DNA of 46,999 nucleotides from a virus. The stretch's first letter is position 1, and each line of letters opens with the position of its first letter. Location of the stretch: positions 1 to 46,999 of the IMG/VR virus record IMGVR_UViG_3300009503_000043; one strand, 5' to 3'. Positions 32,495-40,779 of the stretch are shown here, one piece after another. The notes below the pieces were generated by a model, which worked only from the letters and a program-made list of their open reading frames with translations, was not told where the DNA came from and did not search any database. The position numbers were made by a program, and so were the translations under genes.

Positions 32495-32826
32495 AGCTAA
32501 ACGCGGTAGCTACCTTCGAGGTAGAAAATATCTCCTTCGGCGAGTTAACGGGAAAAGAAAGACGATGCGCGGAATGCCATCAGTTAATTACGGAAGGAGA
32601 GGAAGTCGTTATATTCTGCTTAACAAAGTATGAAAACGATAAAATAGAGTTGAACGATAATCTCATCTTTCTTCACTTAGCGGCTCCTTCTCAAAAAGGT
32701 TCCTGCGTTGCTGAGTATGTCGAAAAGGTTATCGCAAGCACCGAGTATGAAACTCCGACGCAAAGCAATGCCTTGCCTCCAGCAGAGAAAAGTGACTCAG
32801 CCGCCACACCAGCAACTGGTTCGTAA
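32491..32826 (+). CDS. Unknown 111-residue protein with a Cys pair
   Basis: ATGA overlap with the lipoprotein gene. The N-terminal half has a treble-clef-like start (RRCAECHQLITEGEEVVIFCL), where Cys-x2-Cys plus later Cys/His could bind zinc. The last 30 residues are Pro/Ser/Ala-rich and disordered. It has no signal peptide. The role is unknown; it may belong to head assembly rather than lysis. Confidence 0.55.
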   Translation: MKLNAVATFEVENISFGELTGKERRCAECHQLITEGEEVVIFCLTKYENDKIELNDNLIFLHLAAPSQKGSCVAEYVEKVIASTEYETPTQSNALPPAEKSDSAATPATGS

Positions 32827-32830
32827 GACA

Positions 32831-33334
32831 ATGCGTAGACGAGCGAATACATATCAAGATACAACACCTGATACTGGAAGACAACCAGAGGATATGGACT
32901 TTGCGCAACCTTATGACGATGAAGAGTTGCGCAGAGGCGGGCCTAACAAACAACCATATCAGTTTAATACCGACTGGTATGCTTATGCAGATGAAGATCA
33001 GCTGGAAGACAGTAGTCCTAGTAATAGATACGACAATGACATCCGACTTGTTAGTTCGCTTAAACTTGTATCTTCACAGGATCCTAGCTTTGATTATGAT
33101 ACTACAAGGAACAATTGGCTTTGGGAATATGAACCTACTGCGCCTGCACTAGATAACAGTACAGATAGACAAATCTATGATAGTGATAAGAATCCTGATG
33201 TCGGAGAACAAAACTGGGAGCATGATATAAGGGAAGATCTCGAACATATGGATGAGGAAGACAGGAGGAATTTACAGCTATGGACAGCAGGTCTTGATTG
33301 GTATAATGTCTTGGTTAAGAAAGGTGTTGGGTAA
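32831..33334 (+). CDS. Acidic protein upstream of the portal gene
   Basis: 167 residues. ATG at 32831 is chosen, 4 bases after the previous stop, instead of long in-frame extensions from 32708 that would overlap the previous gene by 119 bases. The protein is very rich in Asp, Asn and Tyr, apparently disordered, with WLWEYEP in the middle and DWYNVLVKK at the end. The protein at 37651 has a similar composition (DWLWGEP) and a similar end (SWYESLTKR). It overlaps the portal ATG by one base. Possible role as a head-assembly adaptor; inferred only from place. Confidence 0.55.
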   Translation: MRRRANTYQDTTPDTGRQPEDMDFAQPYDDEELRRGGPNKQPYQFNTDWYAYADEDQLEDSSPSNRYDNDIRLVSSLKLVSSQDPSFDYDTTRNNWLWEYEPTAPALDNSTDRQIYDSDKNPDVGEQNWEHDIREDLEHMDEEDRRNLQLWTAGLDWYNVLVKKGVG

Positions 33335-35259
33335 TGTCTTATTTAATTGGTGGTAAAACAATTATACCTGGAACTGAAGCGGCTTTTAAGCAAGCAAAGC
33401 AACAGCTAGAGGCTAGTTCTTCAGTTCAGATGGGCCCAAAGATGCCTGGACCGTTGCCTGTTTATGGCAATATGACTACGCTTGGCCCAAAAGCACAAGA
33501 AAAGTTCGGAGCTCTTGACATAACAAGAAATGCTCCTACTTTTAATGACCCACGCTATACTTCCTCGACATTAGCGATACCAACTGATGAGCGCACCTTA
33601 CATGGACTATATCGCTTTTTCGCAGAAACTGACCCAATAGTTGGCGCGGCACTTTCAATACACCGAGAGCTCCCACTGGCAGAGGTTAAACTCGGTCAGT
33701 GTGAGGATGCGGGAGTGCAGCAGCATTATGAGGAGATGTGGGATCGGATAGGTGGCGTAAAGCTTCTTGGAGATATAGTTGGGGAGTATTACGAGATTGG
33801 TAACGTGTTTCCCTTTGCTGCTTTTGATACAGATGCTTATATGTGGGAGCAGGTGGCCATTCTCAATCCGGATTTCGTTAAAGTTGAGAGTACGTGGGTT
33901 AACCAGACGCCTTTAATCAAACTCATTCCTGACGAGGCACTAAAAAAAGTTGTAACAACACACTCGCCAAAGTTTATTTTTGAGCAATTGCCGCCGGAGC
34001 TTGTAAAGTATGTGCTCTTTAATCAAGAAATACCTCTCGATCCGAATAACGTATTTCTTATTGCACATGCGAAGAGGCCGTACGAAACAAAAGGCAGATC
34101 GCTAATAAAGCGCATTCTGAAATGGTTGATGCTGGAAGACCGTTTTAACCAAGCCTACTACGCCCTTGCCACGCGCCACGCTGTACCGATTACCGTGATA
34201 AAAGTCGGAGATCCCTCTACTGGGTGGCTTCCACAAGCAGAGGAACTTGAAGAGGTAAGAAATCTCTTTAGTGCTTATGAGTTAGATCCAAATTTTTCCA
34301 TTATATATCACTGGGGCATCGATGTGGAGTTTTACGGAGCCAATGGAAAAACATTTCCTGTAGGCCCTGAACTCGACAGGATCTGGAAATTAAAAATGAT
34401 CGGGCTGAATGTACACGAAACACTACTTCAGGGAGGCGGCGGAGCTTATTCTCAAGCGTATGTCTCACTTGAGGTGCAAAGACAACGTTATCTCAATTTG
34501 CAGCTCAAGCTGGAGAACTTTGTTCACAATGGCTTATTTAAGCCTGTTGCTGATCTCTGCGGATTTTATCGATTACCAAAGGCTCTTTCTGGGCCTGCAC
34601 ACAGCTCTTCGAAATCGTACGGCGCTGTCGAAGAAAAGAGCTTAATACAGAGCGCATTAAGGCAATTTACGTCGCTTCGCGATTTTAAGGACAACGAGGA
34701 GTTTCAACGATTTATAGCTGTAAAGGTTGCTGAGCAGCGAAAAATTGATCAGCGAAAAGAGTACGTATTTCCCGAGCTAGACTGGGGAGCCCTTTCAATG
34801 GCTTATGATGAAGGGCTGAAAAACTACATTCTTAAATTGAGGAACATAGCTCCACACCTAGTCGATGACGGCACCCTTGCACGTCTTGCCAAGCTTGATA
34901 GGGATACACAGATAAAGGCATATAAGGCAGATTTGGTAAGGAAAAAAGAGCTTTACACTGAGATCGCTCGGGAGGGGTTACAGCCCTTTGTAGGGGCAAA
35001 AGGTGTTGCAGGAGGAGGGGACATGGGAGAGCTCGATCTCGGAGGGCTCCCAGAGGGGCCAATTGGTGTTGGTGGTGGCCCTGCACCTATTGGTGCAGGA
35101 GGCCCGCCGGAGACTGCAAGCGGCGAGGTCTCTTCAGCTCCTGCTTCAACTCCAATGATGTCTTCCGAGGAGCGCGAGTTACATAGACAAATATTTGCTG
35201 ATGATAGCTTTATAAAGCATGAAAATCTTAAGATGCTAAAAGAACGGAGGAGCAAGTAA
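33334..35259 (+). CDS. Portal protein
   Basis: 641 residues with AAAGGTG before the ATG. The layout is that of large-phage portals. A polar N-terminus is followed by GLYRFFAETDPIVGAALSIHR (~res 90), the typical 'wing' start. Then come beta segments (PDFVKVEST) and the stem/clip helices around KRILKWLMLEDRFNQAYYALA. The C-terminus is helical and ends in a Gly/Pro-rich tail plus a charged helix. The dodecameric ring forms the DNA gate at one head vertex and docks TerL. Its neighbours (terminase upstream, prohead protease and capsid downstream) fit well. No cleavage-like [I/L]-x-K-x-A motif was seen in it. Confidence 0.8.
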   Translation: MSYLIGGKTIIPGTEAAFKQAKQQLEASSSVQMGPKMPGPLPVYGNMTTLGPKAQEKFGALDITRNAPTFNDPRYTSSTLAIPTDERTLHGLYRFFAETDPIVGAALSIHRELPLAEVKLGQCEDAGVQQHYEEMWDRIGGVKLLGDIVGEYYEIGNVFPFAAFDTDAYMWEQVAILNPDFVKVESTWVNQTPLIKLIPDEALKKVVTTHSPKFIFEQLPPELVKYVLFNQEIPLDPNNVFLIAHAKRPYETKGRSLIKRILKWLMLEDRFNQAYYALATRHAVPITVIKVGDPSTGWLPQAEELEEVRNLFSAYELDPNFSIIYHWGIDVEFYGANGKTFPVGPELDRIWKLKMIGLNVHETLLQGGGGAYSQAYVSLEVQRQRYLNLQLKLENFVHNGLFKPVADLCGFYRLPKALSGPAHSSSKSYGAVEEKSLIQSALRQFTSLRDFKDNEEFQRFIAVKVAEQRKIDQRKEYVFPELDWGALSMAYDEGLKNYILKLRNIAPHLVDDGTLARLAKLDRDTQIKAYKADLVRKKELYTEIAREGLQPFVGAKGVAGGGDMGELDLGGLPEGPIGVGGGPAPIGAGGPPETASGEVSSAPASTPMMSSEERELHRQIFADDSFIKHENLKMLKERRSK

Positions 35260-36297
35260 ATGCTGTATAAAGTATGTAATACGGTAACTACTATAAAACC
35301 TGTAAGGTTGTACAAAACCTCATCGGAGGAACGAGTTCGGAGGGTAATTCCTGTTAATACAGACGAGTTTCGATACCTTCGCTTCAGAGCGATTGGCTGC
35401 ATGGAGTGGCCGACTTCAGGACCAAATGGTAATGCTGATGGGTTTCCCTACGAAGGCTTTGAGGACGACAGGCCTGGTTACGGCTATCGCTCTTTTATAA
35501 ACAAACGCGCACATGTAGAACACAATTCACACGAGGGATATGCGGGCAGTATTGGCGATTTGCCTGATGCTTATTTGGACGCGTTTATTTTTCCTCCTGA
35601 ATACAAGGGGAAGAAGTGGGCAGATCTTATAGCTCCCGAATTTAACTCGGTGAGGTCCTCTATTCTTTCAATGCCCAATCAAAGGGACGGATCCATTGAA
35701 GTGCTCATGCGAATCGATACTCGGTTGGTTGAAAGTGCGCAGTCTAGCTCACAGCTAAACTCGAAGACCAAGGCAGTTCTTAGTAGACTGATAAGAATGA
35801 TTGATACAGGTCAGAAACTTGCATGTTCAATGGGAGCAAACATTGATTACTCTGTTTGCAGTGTATGTGGAAATAAAGCGAGATTTGCCAATGAGTACTG
35901 TGAACACATAGCACATAAGCGTGGGACCTATGTAATGACTCCTAGCAACCAGTTGAGAGATTTACTTACCGCCGGCACACTTCGACCTGAGTGGATCCCA
36001 CATCTTGTAACATCTAAGTATGATGCAGATAATCTTATAAATGGCCAGTCAAACAAGATCGTACTTACAAAAGCCGTCGAACTTAATTTTGGGCCGCAAT
36101 TTTTTGAGCTCTCCGTTGTTGCTTTTCCTGCCTTCTCACGTGCTTGGCAGCTCGAGAAGTTAGCGCGGAAGCAAACGGAAGACAGAAAAGAGTACTTAAA
36201 AAGGATTGCAAGCGAACTCGGTGATGACGACCTATTAGATCTTTACTCACTGTTGCAGGAAAGAGGATTGATTTCAACCCAATGTGCAGTTAGTTAA
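35260..36297 (+). CDS. Probable prohead protease with zinc-knuckle insert
   Basis: 345 residues starting immediately after the portal gene, with GGAGGAG upstream. KRAHVEHNSHEGYAGSIGDL (~res 83-102) fits the catalytic His region and KLACSMGANI (~187) fits the catalytic Ser-x-Gly of the HK97/T4 prohead-protease fold. Just after it, CSVCGNKARFANEYCEHI (~200-217) forms a CCCH zinc knuckle, a feature I associate with proteases of large phages. It would cut scaffold and core proteins and the capsid N-terminus during maturation. An LEKLA site near its own C-terminus could be a self-processing site. Confidence 0.6.
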   Translation: MLYKVCNTVTTIKPVRLYKTSSEERVRRVIPVNTDEFRYLRFRAIGCMEWPTSGPNGNADGFPYEGFEDDRPGYGYRSFINKRAHVEHNSHEGYAGSIGDLPDAYLDAFIFPPEYKGKKWADLIAPEFNSVRSSILSMPNQRDGSIEVLMRIDTRLVESAQSSSQLNSKTKAVLSRLIRMIDTGQKLACSMGANIDYSVCSVCGNKARFANEYCEHIAHKRGTYVMTPSNQLRDLLTAGTLRPEWIPHLVTSKYDADNLINGQSNKIVLTKAVELNFGPQFFELSVVAFPAFSRAWQLEKLARKQTEDRKEYLKRIASELGDDDLLDLYSLLQERGLISTQCAVS

Positions 36298-36343
36298 GTG
36301 TTGTTGTATTACGCATTATAACATTCAATCTATAAGGTGAAAG

Positions 36344-36622
36344 ATGAAGACCGTAAAAGGTATAAAAATTGTCTCTCTACGTGACACAAGTACAGGCCTA
36401 CAGATCCCCGCAAGAGTACAGAAAGTTATTGAAGCATTAGAGAAGTTTCCTGCTGATGCCGTTTATAATCCATACGATACTGCTGCAAAGATTCACAAGA
36501 GTATCGATGTAGTGAACGAGGCGGGGAAACATCCGTACGTAAAGAAGTACCACAAGGTAGTTATAAATCACAAGGCGTATTTTGGTTGTCGCGCTGCAAT
36601 AGAACAATTAAAGAGAAAGTAG
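36344..36622 (+). CDS. Small basic DNA-binding-like protein
   Basis: 92 residues with AAGGTGAAAG before the ATG. The helical pattern ARVQKVIEALEKFPADAVY...TAAKIHKSIDVVNEAGKHP resembles a winged-helix fold, followed by a basic strand pair and helix (YHKVVINHKAYFGCRAAIEQLKRK). It lies 3 bases before a protein that itself starts with a winged helix, so the two may work together on DNA. Target unknown. Confidence 0.5.
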   Translation: MKTVKGIKIVSLRDTSTGLQIPARVQKVIEALEKFPADAVYNPYDTAAKIHKSIDVVNEAGKHPYVKKYHKVVINHKAYFGCRAAIEQLKRK

Positions 36623-36625
36623 AGT

Positions 36626-37654
36626 ATGCCTAAAATTTCAGAAGTCCGAGAACCCAAGTCGGTTACCGCTATAAAAAGTCTCGCTTTAAAGAACACAATA
36701 ATTGAATTATTGAGGCACCAAAAGATAAACTACATCTCCGAAATCGCCAAGTCACTTGATCTGAAGGTTTCCGATGTAAAGAAAATTCTTGTCGATATAA
36801 AGCGAGAAGGCTACGTAACTGAGTTTTCGAATCATGATATAGTTGAACTTAGAACAATTTTACCGAAAGCTCCTCCACAGCGTATTGATGTGGCTAAATT
36901 GACCAGTGGAGGGCACATCAAGATAGGCGTAGTATCAGACAATCATCTTGCTTCGCAGTATGAGCGCATGGACATACTCAATGCTCTATATGATATCTTT
37001 GCTCAAGAAGGCGTAACTGAGGTTTATCAAACAGGGAATATAGTTGAAGGTGAAGCCGAGTTTAACATGTACGATTTAAAGGTCACTGGATTATCGAGGC
37101 AGACTGATTACCTGATTGACAACTTTCCCGTAAGAAAAGGCATTGTTACGAAGTTTATAACAGGAGACGATCATGAGGGCTGGTGGACGCAGAGAGAGAA
37201 AATCGATGTGGGGAGATACATTGAGAATGAAGCGATGAGGCAAGGCAGGGAGGATTTAAAATATCTCGGCTACCTTGAGGCAGATGTAGAATTTAAGACC
37301 TCGCGCGGCGCTGTGATAATGAGGCTCTTTCATCCGAGTGGAGGAGTGCCATATGCTATATCTTACCCTGTGCAGAAGATTGTTGAAAGCTATACAAATG
37401 ATAAACCACACATTCTTCTTTGTGGGCATTATCATCAAGCAGGGTATTTGCATATAAGAAATGTGCATACGATCTTAACCGCAACAACAAAAGATCAGGA
37501 CGTGTATTTGAGAAAGAAACATCTTGCACCACAACTAGGCGGGTGGATTCTAGAGTTTCATCTTAGTCCTGATGGTACTGTTCCAAGATTTAAGCAGGAG
37601 TTTATTAGCTTTTTTGATAGTAACTATTACAAGAGTAGGGGATTTTACAGATGA
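36626..37654 (+). CDS. Winged-helix plus metallophosphoesterase fusion
   Basis: 342 residues. The first ~75 residues form a winged helix (IIELLRHQKINYISEIAKSL, then KKILVDIKREGYV). From ~95 on there is a calcineurin-like domain with GVVSDNHLAS (motif I), YQTGNIVEG (motif II, Asn where Asp is usual), ITGDDHEGW (motif III, in place of G-N-H-D), RLFHPSGG and LLCGHYHQAG (motif V). Two of five metal motifs therefore deviate. The winged helix suggests it acts on DNA, for example as a nuclease or a DNA-end phosphatase. It sits inside the head gene block, so a packaging link is possible. Confidence 0.75.
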   Translation: MPKISEVREPKSVTAIKSLALKNTIIELLRHQKINYISEIAKSLDLKVSDVKKILVDIKREGYVTEFSNHDIVELRTILPKAPPQRIDVAKLTSGGHIKIGVVSDNHLASQYERMDILNALYDIFAQEGVTEVYQTGNIVEGEAEFNMYDLKVTGLSRQTDYLIDNFPVRKGIVTKFITGDDHEGWWTQREKIDVGRYIENEAMRQGREDLKYLGYLEADVEFKTSRGAVIMRLFHPSGGVPYAISYPVQKIVESYTNDKPHILLCGHYHQAGYLHIRNVHTILTATTKDQDVYLRKKHLAPQLGGWILEFHLSPDGTVPRFKQEFISFFDSNYYKSRGFYR

Positions 37655-38103
37655 GAACTTTTGTCACAAAATGGGAAGACGGTCAGTATTATATTGGGCA
37701 AAAACCTGTTACTAAAGAAATTTTGACCCACTTGCTCGATACTGTGAAGGTTGCAGAGAAAGAGCAATGGTTTGAGCGGCTTGATAAAGAAGGGCATAAC
37801 ATTATTCAAGATACTTCACTTGTAAAATTTGCAACAAGCGGCATAACGACAGATCCATATAGTTATACTACAGGTAGTGATATTGACGAAGATGCACAGG
37901 AGTTTAACGACAGATCGACAGTGTTTGATCAGGAAGATGCAACTTATATGGACAAAGGCCACGACTGGCTTTGGGGTGAACCGAATCCCCATGATTTTCC
38001 ATCGACAATGGTTTACCAGCAGTTAGACGAAAAACAACCCGCAGCAAATACAGCTCGTGCTAGCAAAGAAGAAAGTTGGTATGAAAGTCTTACAAAGCGA
38101 TGA
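37651..38103 (+). CDS. Unknown acidic protein
   Basis: 150 residues, ATGA overlap with the phosphoesterase gene, GGGGA upstream. The first third is ordered (KWEDGQYYIGQKPVTKEILTH). The rest is Asp/Thr/Tyr-rich and probably disordered, with HDWLWGEPNPHDF and a C-terminal SWYESLTKR. The protein at 32831 has matching short motifs, and the gene at 40780 starts with a similar NWYTLLTSK. One LVKFA motif is present. It is probably a small head-assembly or virion component. Confidence 0.5.
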   Translation: MRTFVTKWEDGQYYIGQKPVTKEILTHLLDTVKVAEKEQWFERLDKEGHNIIQDTSLVKFATSGITTDPYSYTTGSDIDEDAQEFNDRSTVFDQEDATYMDKGHDWLWGEPNPHDFPSTMVYQQLDEKQPAANTARASKEESWYESLTKR

Positions 38104-38237
38104 TGAAGTTAATTAAATTTCTATTGCTTTTCATTCTTCCCGTTTTCGCCCTTTTCATAATAATTCATAATTTACTAAAGATAACCCCAAACTCCTTCTT
38201 TCTCAGAGAATTCGACGAATTTGACATTTTTAAGTAG
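38100..38237 (+). CDS. 45-residue single-span membrane protein
   Basis: ATG at 38100 overlaps the previous stop (ATGA). The product is one hydrophobic helix (FLLLFILPVFALFIIIH) with a basic N-terminus (MMKLIKF) and an acidic C-terminus (LREFDEFDIFK). The charge pattern gives N-in, C-out topology. Size and shape would suit a small holin or antiholin or a membrane regulator, but it is far from the endolysin gene. It is too short for further inference. Confidence 0.55.
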   Translation: MMKLIKFLLLFILPVFALFIIIHNLLKITPNSFFLREFDEFDIFK

Positions 38238-38279
38238 GTAAATACCTACCTCTTACCTTCTTTGTGTAATATAATATAG
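38234..38279 (+). promoter_or_regulatory. Inverted repeat and -10-like region before the phosphatase gene
   Basis: A perfect inverted repeat GTAGGTA-AA-TACCTAC (38234-38249) is followed by TTTGTGTAATATAATATAG, which ends at the ATG (38280). The next gene has no ribosome binding site. The -10-like TAATAT lies 7 bases before the ATG, so a leaderless transcript under an operator is possible. Confidence 0.35.
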
Positions 38280-38990
38280 ATGATTATAATAGGCGATCTT
38301 CATGGACATATCGATCTTTATCGAGAGATCAAACGGCAATTTCCCTTAGAAACTCTTGTAACTGTTGGGGATTATGTGGATTCACAAAAGACTACTCGAA
38401 ATCAACAGTTAAGGCTTGTAAAAGAATTGTTGCAAGATGTAGAAAGTGGGAAAACTATTGCCCTTCTCGGCAACCATGAGTTGAGTTATTTATATCCTTC
38501 GAGTCTCCGAGCATCGGGCTATGAGCAGGATTTTGCAGATCAACTCAAACCTTATTTTTCGGAGATGCGGAGTAAGTTTGTTAAGTACCATATTCTCGAG
38601 CAGCACAAAATACTTATTACCCATGCTGGATTATCACTTGATCTTTTGTTCGGTGGGCTTACTGATTTAGACTTGTTGCAGCAGTTCCTCTCTGACGCAA
38701 GTACCGATCTCGATTCTTGCCTTTACTGGATCGGTCGAGCAAGAGGCGGAGAGCACGAAGTGGGCGGAATTTTCTGGTGTGACTATAATTATGAATTCAG
38801 TGCGATACCTGGAATAAAACAAGTATTTGGGCACACTCCGTCGAAGCGAGGTATTCTCAAGCTCGATGAAGAGAATTATTGCATCGACTGCTTGGAGTAC
38901 TCGAAGAAAAAGCAAGTATTGGAAATTGATTCAGAAGGCATCATGAGTATACGTTCGCTGCAAAAGAATTTTAATAAAAGGAGCCGCTAA
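38280..38990 (+). CDS. PPP-family protein phosphatase-like enzyme
   Basis: 236 residues. All PPP signatures are present: IIGDLHGH (res 3-10), VTVGDYVDSQ (~34), LLGNHELSY (~62), LITHAGLSLD (~114) and QVFGHTPSK (~182). This is the lambda-phosphatase type of Ser/Thr (or Tyr) protein phosphatase, or a diadenosine tetraphosphatase of the same fold. It may modify host proteins during infection. No ribosome binding site is visible, the same as in the gene at 11529. The following repeat-protein gene starts 1 base after it, so the two are likely co-expressed. Confidence 0.85.
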   Translation: MIIIGDLHGHIDLYREIKRQFPLETLVTVGDYVDSQKTTRNQQLRLVKELLQDVESGKTIALLGNHELSYLYPSSLRASGYEQDFADQLKPYFSEMRSKFVKYHILEQHKILITHAGLSLDLLFGGLTDLDLLQQFLSDASTDLDSCLYWIGRARGGEHEVGGIFWCDYNYEFSAIPGIKQVFGHTPSKRGILKLDEENYCIDCLEYSKKKQVLEIDSEGIMSIRSLQKNFNKRSR

Positions 38991-38991
38991 G

Positions 38992-39555
38992 ATGAGTGCA
39001 CCTGTTTTTGACGACATAATGATCGATGCTAATGGAACTATCACATATCGTAACGAAAATGGCTTGTTACACCGGCTCGATGGCCCAGCAGTTGGACGTG
39101 CCAACGGAGACAAGGAGTGGTGGGTAAATGGCAAAAGGCATCGTCTCGATGGACCTGCAATAGAAAGAGGAGATGGTAGCAGGGCCTGGTATAAAGATGG
39201 TGTTTTGCATCGAGAAGATGGTCCCGCAATCGAGGATTCCAAAGGAGACAAGCGTTGGTATATTAATGGGCAGCTGCACAGAGATAACGGGCCCGCGCTT
39301 GAGTATAAAGATGGAACAAAAGCTTGGTGTAAACATGGCCTTTTCCATCGTTTGGATGGACCTGCTATTGAATTTTCCGACGGCAGCAAAGAGTGGTTTG
39401 TGGAGGGTAAACATCATCGCTTGGATGGACCTGCTATTGAGAATAGAGATGGATATAAAGCATGGTGGGTGAATGGTAAGTTTGTTGGAAGTACCGGCGG
39501 AATTGGCGGATTTACAGATGAGGAGTTTGAGAAATGGAAGAAAGAAAACCTATAA
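38992..39555 (+). CDS. H-R-x-D-G-P-A repeat protein with cap, copy 2
   Basis: 187 residues, AAAAGGAGCCGCTAAG before the ATG. Six repeats of about 23 residues (LHRLDGPA, RHRLDGPA, LHREDGPA, LHRDNGPA, FHRLDGPA, HHRLDGPA) are joined by G-D/S-K-E/R-W-W/Y segments, then the cap VGSTGGIGGFTDEEFEKWKKENL. Its fifth repeat is almost the same in DNA as the second repeat of the next gene. It is coupled to the phosphatase gene upstream. The regular hairpins should form an elongated solenoid with aromatic and charged faces suited to binding another protein. Confidence 0.8.
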   Translation: MSAPVFDDIMIDANGTITYRNENGLLHRLDGPAVGRANGDKEWWVNGKRHRLDGPAIERGDGSRAWYKDGVLHREDGPAIEDSKGDKRWYINGQLHRDNGPALEYKDGTKAWCKHGLFHRLDGPAIEFSDGSKEWFVEGKHHRLDGPAIENRDGYKAWWVNGKFVGSTGGIGGFTDEEFEKWKKENL

Positions 39556-39878
39556 AAGCTCCGCCTGGTCAGGTGCTATTTCCCTACATGGAAATCGACG
39601 ACGAGGGAACAATTAAATTCTATGACGAAGAGAGGAGATTACATCGCCTGGATGGGCCTGCTATTGAATGGTTAGATGGCACCAGGATGTGGTGTGAGCA
39701 TGGCCTTTTCCATCGCTTGGATGGACCGGCCATTGAATTTTCCGATGGTAGTAAAGAGTGGTTTGTAAAGGGTAATCTTATAGGTAGCTCTATGAGTGGC
39801 TTTACAGATGAAGATTTTACAAAGTGGAGGGAGAAATATGATAAGCGTGGTGACGAGATATTTCACGTATCAGATTAG
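39534..39878 (+). CDS. H-R-x-D-G-P-A repeat protein with cap, copy 3 (short)
   Basis: 114 residues. The start lies inside the cap codons of the preceding gene (22-base overlap) with GAGGAG 8 bases upstream. An N-terminal ~35-residue segment (EIDDEGTIKFYDEE) is followed by two repeats (LHRLDGPA, FHRLDGPA) and the cap IGSSMSGFTDEDFTKWREKY. About 75 bases around 39700-39775 nearly repeat 39345-39420 in the upstream gene, showing recent copying between neighbours. Confidence 0.75.
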   Translation: MEERKPIKAPPGQVLFPYMEIDDEGTIKFYDEERRLHRLDGPAIEWLDGTRMWCEHGLFHRLDGPAIEFSDGSKEWFVKGNLIGSSMSGFTDEDFTKWREKYDKRGDEIFHVSD

Positions 39879-40197
39879 TTGGTCGAAGGCAAAGGTGCGA
39901 AAGGATTTCTGGTGGAAACGCCATATAGTAAGACAGGGATCTTTTCGAGTTACTTGCAAGGTGTTCAGGCTCAGTGAACGTGATTCTAATGTATATCTTG
40001 TAACCGGATCCGCTTTTTGTGCTCCGGAAGATGATTATAGTCATTTTATAGGAGAAAGACTTTCTCTTAAGCGAGCTCTTGAGGGGCGTGTAGTATTAGG
40101 TCGTCCGTTTGCATCGAAAGAAGCTCGAACAAAGATCTGGAAAACTTTTCTTGCACACTATGGTTATTCTAATAACAAAAAACGAAAAGGAGGTTAA
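39838..40197 (+). CDS. Unknown basic 119-residue protein
   Basis: ATG at 39838 is chosen for its GGAGGGAG ribosome binding site; it overlaps the previous gene by 41 bases. The product is strongly basic (SWSKAKVRKDFWWKRHIV; end NNKKRKGG), with a beta N-terminal half and a helical C-terminal half. No membrane segment and no recognised family. Possibly a nucleic-acid-binding protein. Confidence 0.5.
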   Translation: MISVVTRYFTYQISWSKAKVRKDFWWKRHIVRQGSFRVTCKVFRLSERDSNVYLVTGSAFCAPEDDYSHFIGERLSLKRALEGRVVLGRPFASKEARTKIWKTFLAHYGYSNNKKRKGG

Positions 40198-40201
40198 GAA
40201 A

Positions 40202-40342
40202 ATGTCTTTTATTTGGAAAGCGGTTATTGCAGCTGCAATTATTTGGGTTATAGGAATGGTCTGGCTAATTTATGAAATTATACATGCGCCAGAAGGATAC
40301 GAAGATGAAACTGGATTCCATGAAGGAAAGAGACCAAAGTGA
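40202..40342 (+). CDS. 46-residue membrane protein
   Basis: ATG at 40202 has a perfect AAAAGGAGGTTAAGAAA upstream. One transmembrane helix (AVIAAAIIWVIGMVWLIYEII) is followed by an acidic and then basic tail (EGYEDETGFHEGKRPK). It is coupled by a GTGA overlap to another single-span protein. The pair could be holin-like or membrane-modifying, but no known motif proves it. Confidence 0.6.
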   Translation: MSFIWKAVIAAAIIWVIGMVWLIYEIIHAPEGYEDETGFHEGKRPK

Positions 40343-40488
40343 CAGAAGTCTCTCTTGAAGATGCGTTACGAACTGCAATCGCGACAGTTTTTTACAGCTG
40401 GGTTGTTTTGCAAGTTCTTGTAATTTTGTATGCAGTCTGGGCCACGTTGAAAGACAAAAGTAATTTACACGAAAGGGAAAGAAAATGA
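40339..40488 (+). CDS. 49-residue membrane protein
   Basis: GTG at 40339 overlaps the previous stop (GTGA), with GGAAAGAGACC upstream. The frame encodes MTEVSLEDALRTAI, then one membrane helix (VVLQVLVILYAVWATL) and a charged tail (KDKSNLHERERK). Its stop overlaps the next ATG (ATGA), so three small genes form a coupled run. Topology is probably the reverse of its neighbour, judged from the acidic N-terminus and basic C-terminus. Confidence 0.55.
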   Translation: MTEVSLEDALRTAIATVFYSWVVLQVLVILYAVWATLKDKSNLHERERK

Positions 40489-40712
40489 AAGAAAGTCAGG
40501 CAAAGGAAATAAGGATCGCCGAAATTAAGATAATAATCGGCTCTCAGGAAGTTCATTTGACCGTCGAAGAAGCAAAACGTTTACTGCAGGCTTTACAGGA
40601 GCTACTTAGTGAAAATGATGCAAAGGAAGAGCATCATTACCATTGGCATACTTCTCCTCTTCCCACATCACCGCTTTACCCCATCACTTCTCCGTGGACG
40701 CTCACGATTTAG
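40485..40712 (+). CDS. Small soluble protein, unknown function
   Basis: 75 residues, AAAGGGAAAGAAA before the ATG. The first 50 residues look like a beta-hairpin plus helix (IAEIKIIIGSQEVHLTVEEAKRLLQALQELL), typical of small phage regulators. The end is His/Pro-rich (EEHHYHWHTSPLPT), which could bind metal. No family recognised. Confidence 0.5.
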   Translation: MKESQAKEIRIAEIKIIIGSQEVHLTVEEAKRLLQALQELLSENDAKEEHHYHWHTSPLPTSPLYPITSPWTLTI

Positions 40713-40779
40713 CAGGTAATATTTGTGCTGATATTGTAGAAAAAAGTTGAATTTTTGATACCAGGTGCCTACTTATACT

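Noticed and set aside
32708-32830. N-terminal extension of the acidic protein at 32831
   Set aside because: It would overlap the preceding gene by 119 bases, is very basic unlike the rest, and has no ribosome binding site.
38221-38226. Consensus -35 TTGACA
   Set aside because: It lies in the coding end of the 45-residue membrane protein, and no -10 box is found 16-18 bases downstream.
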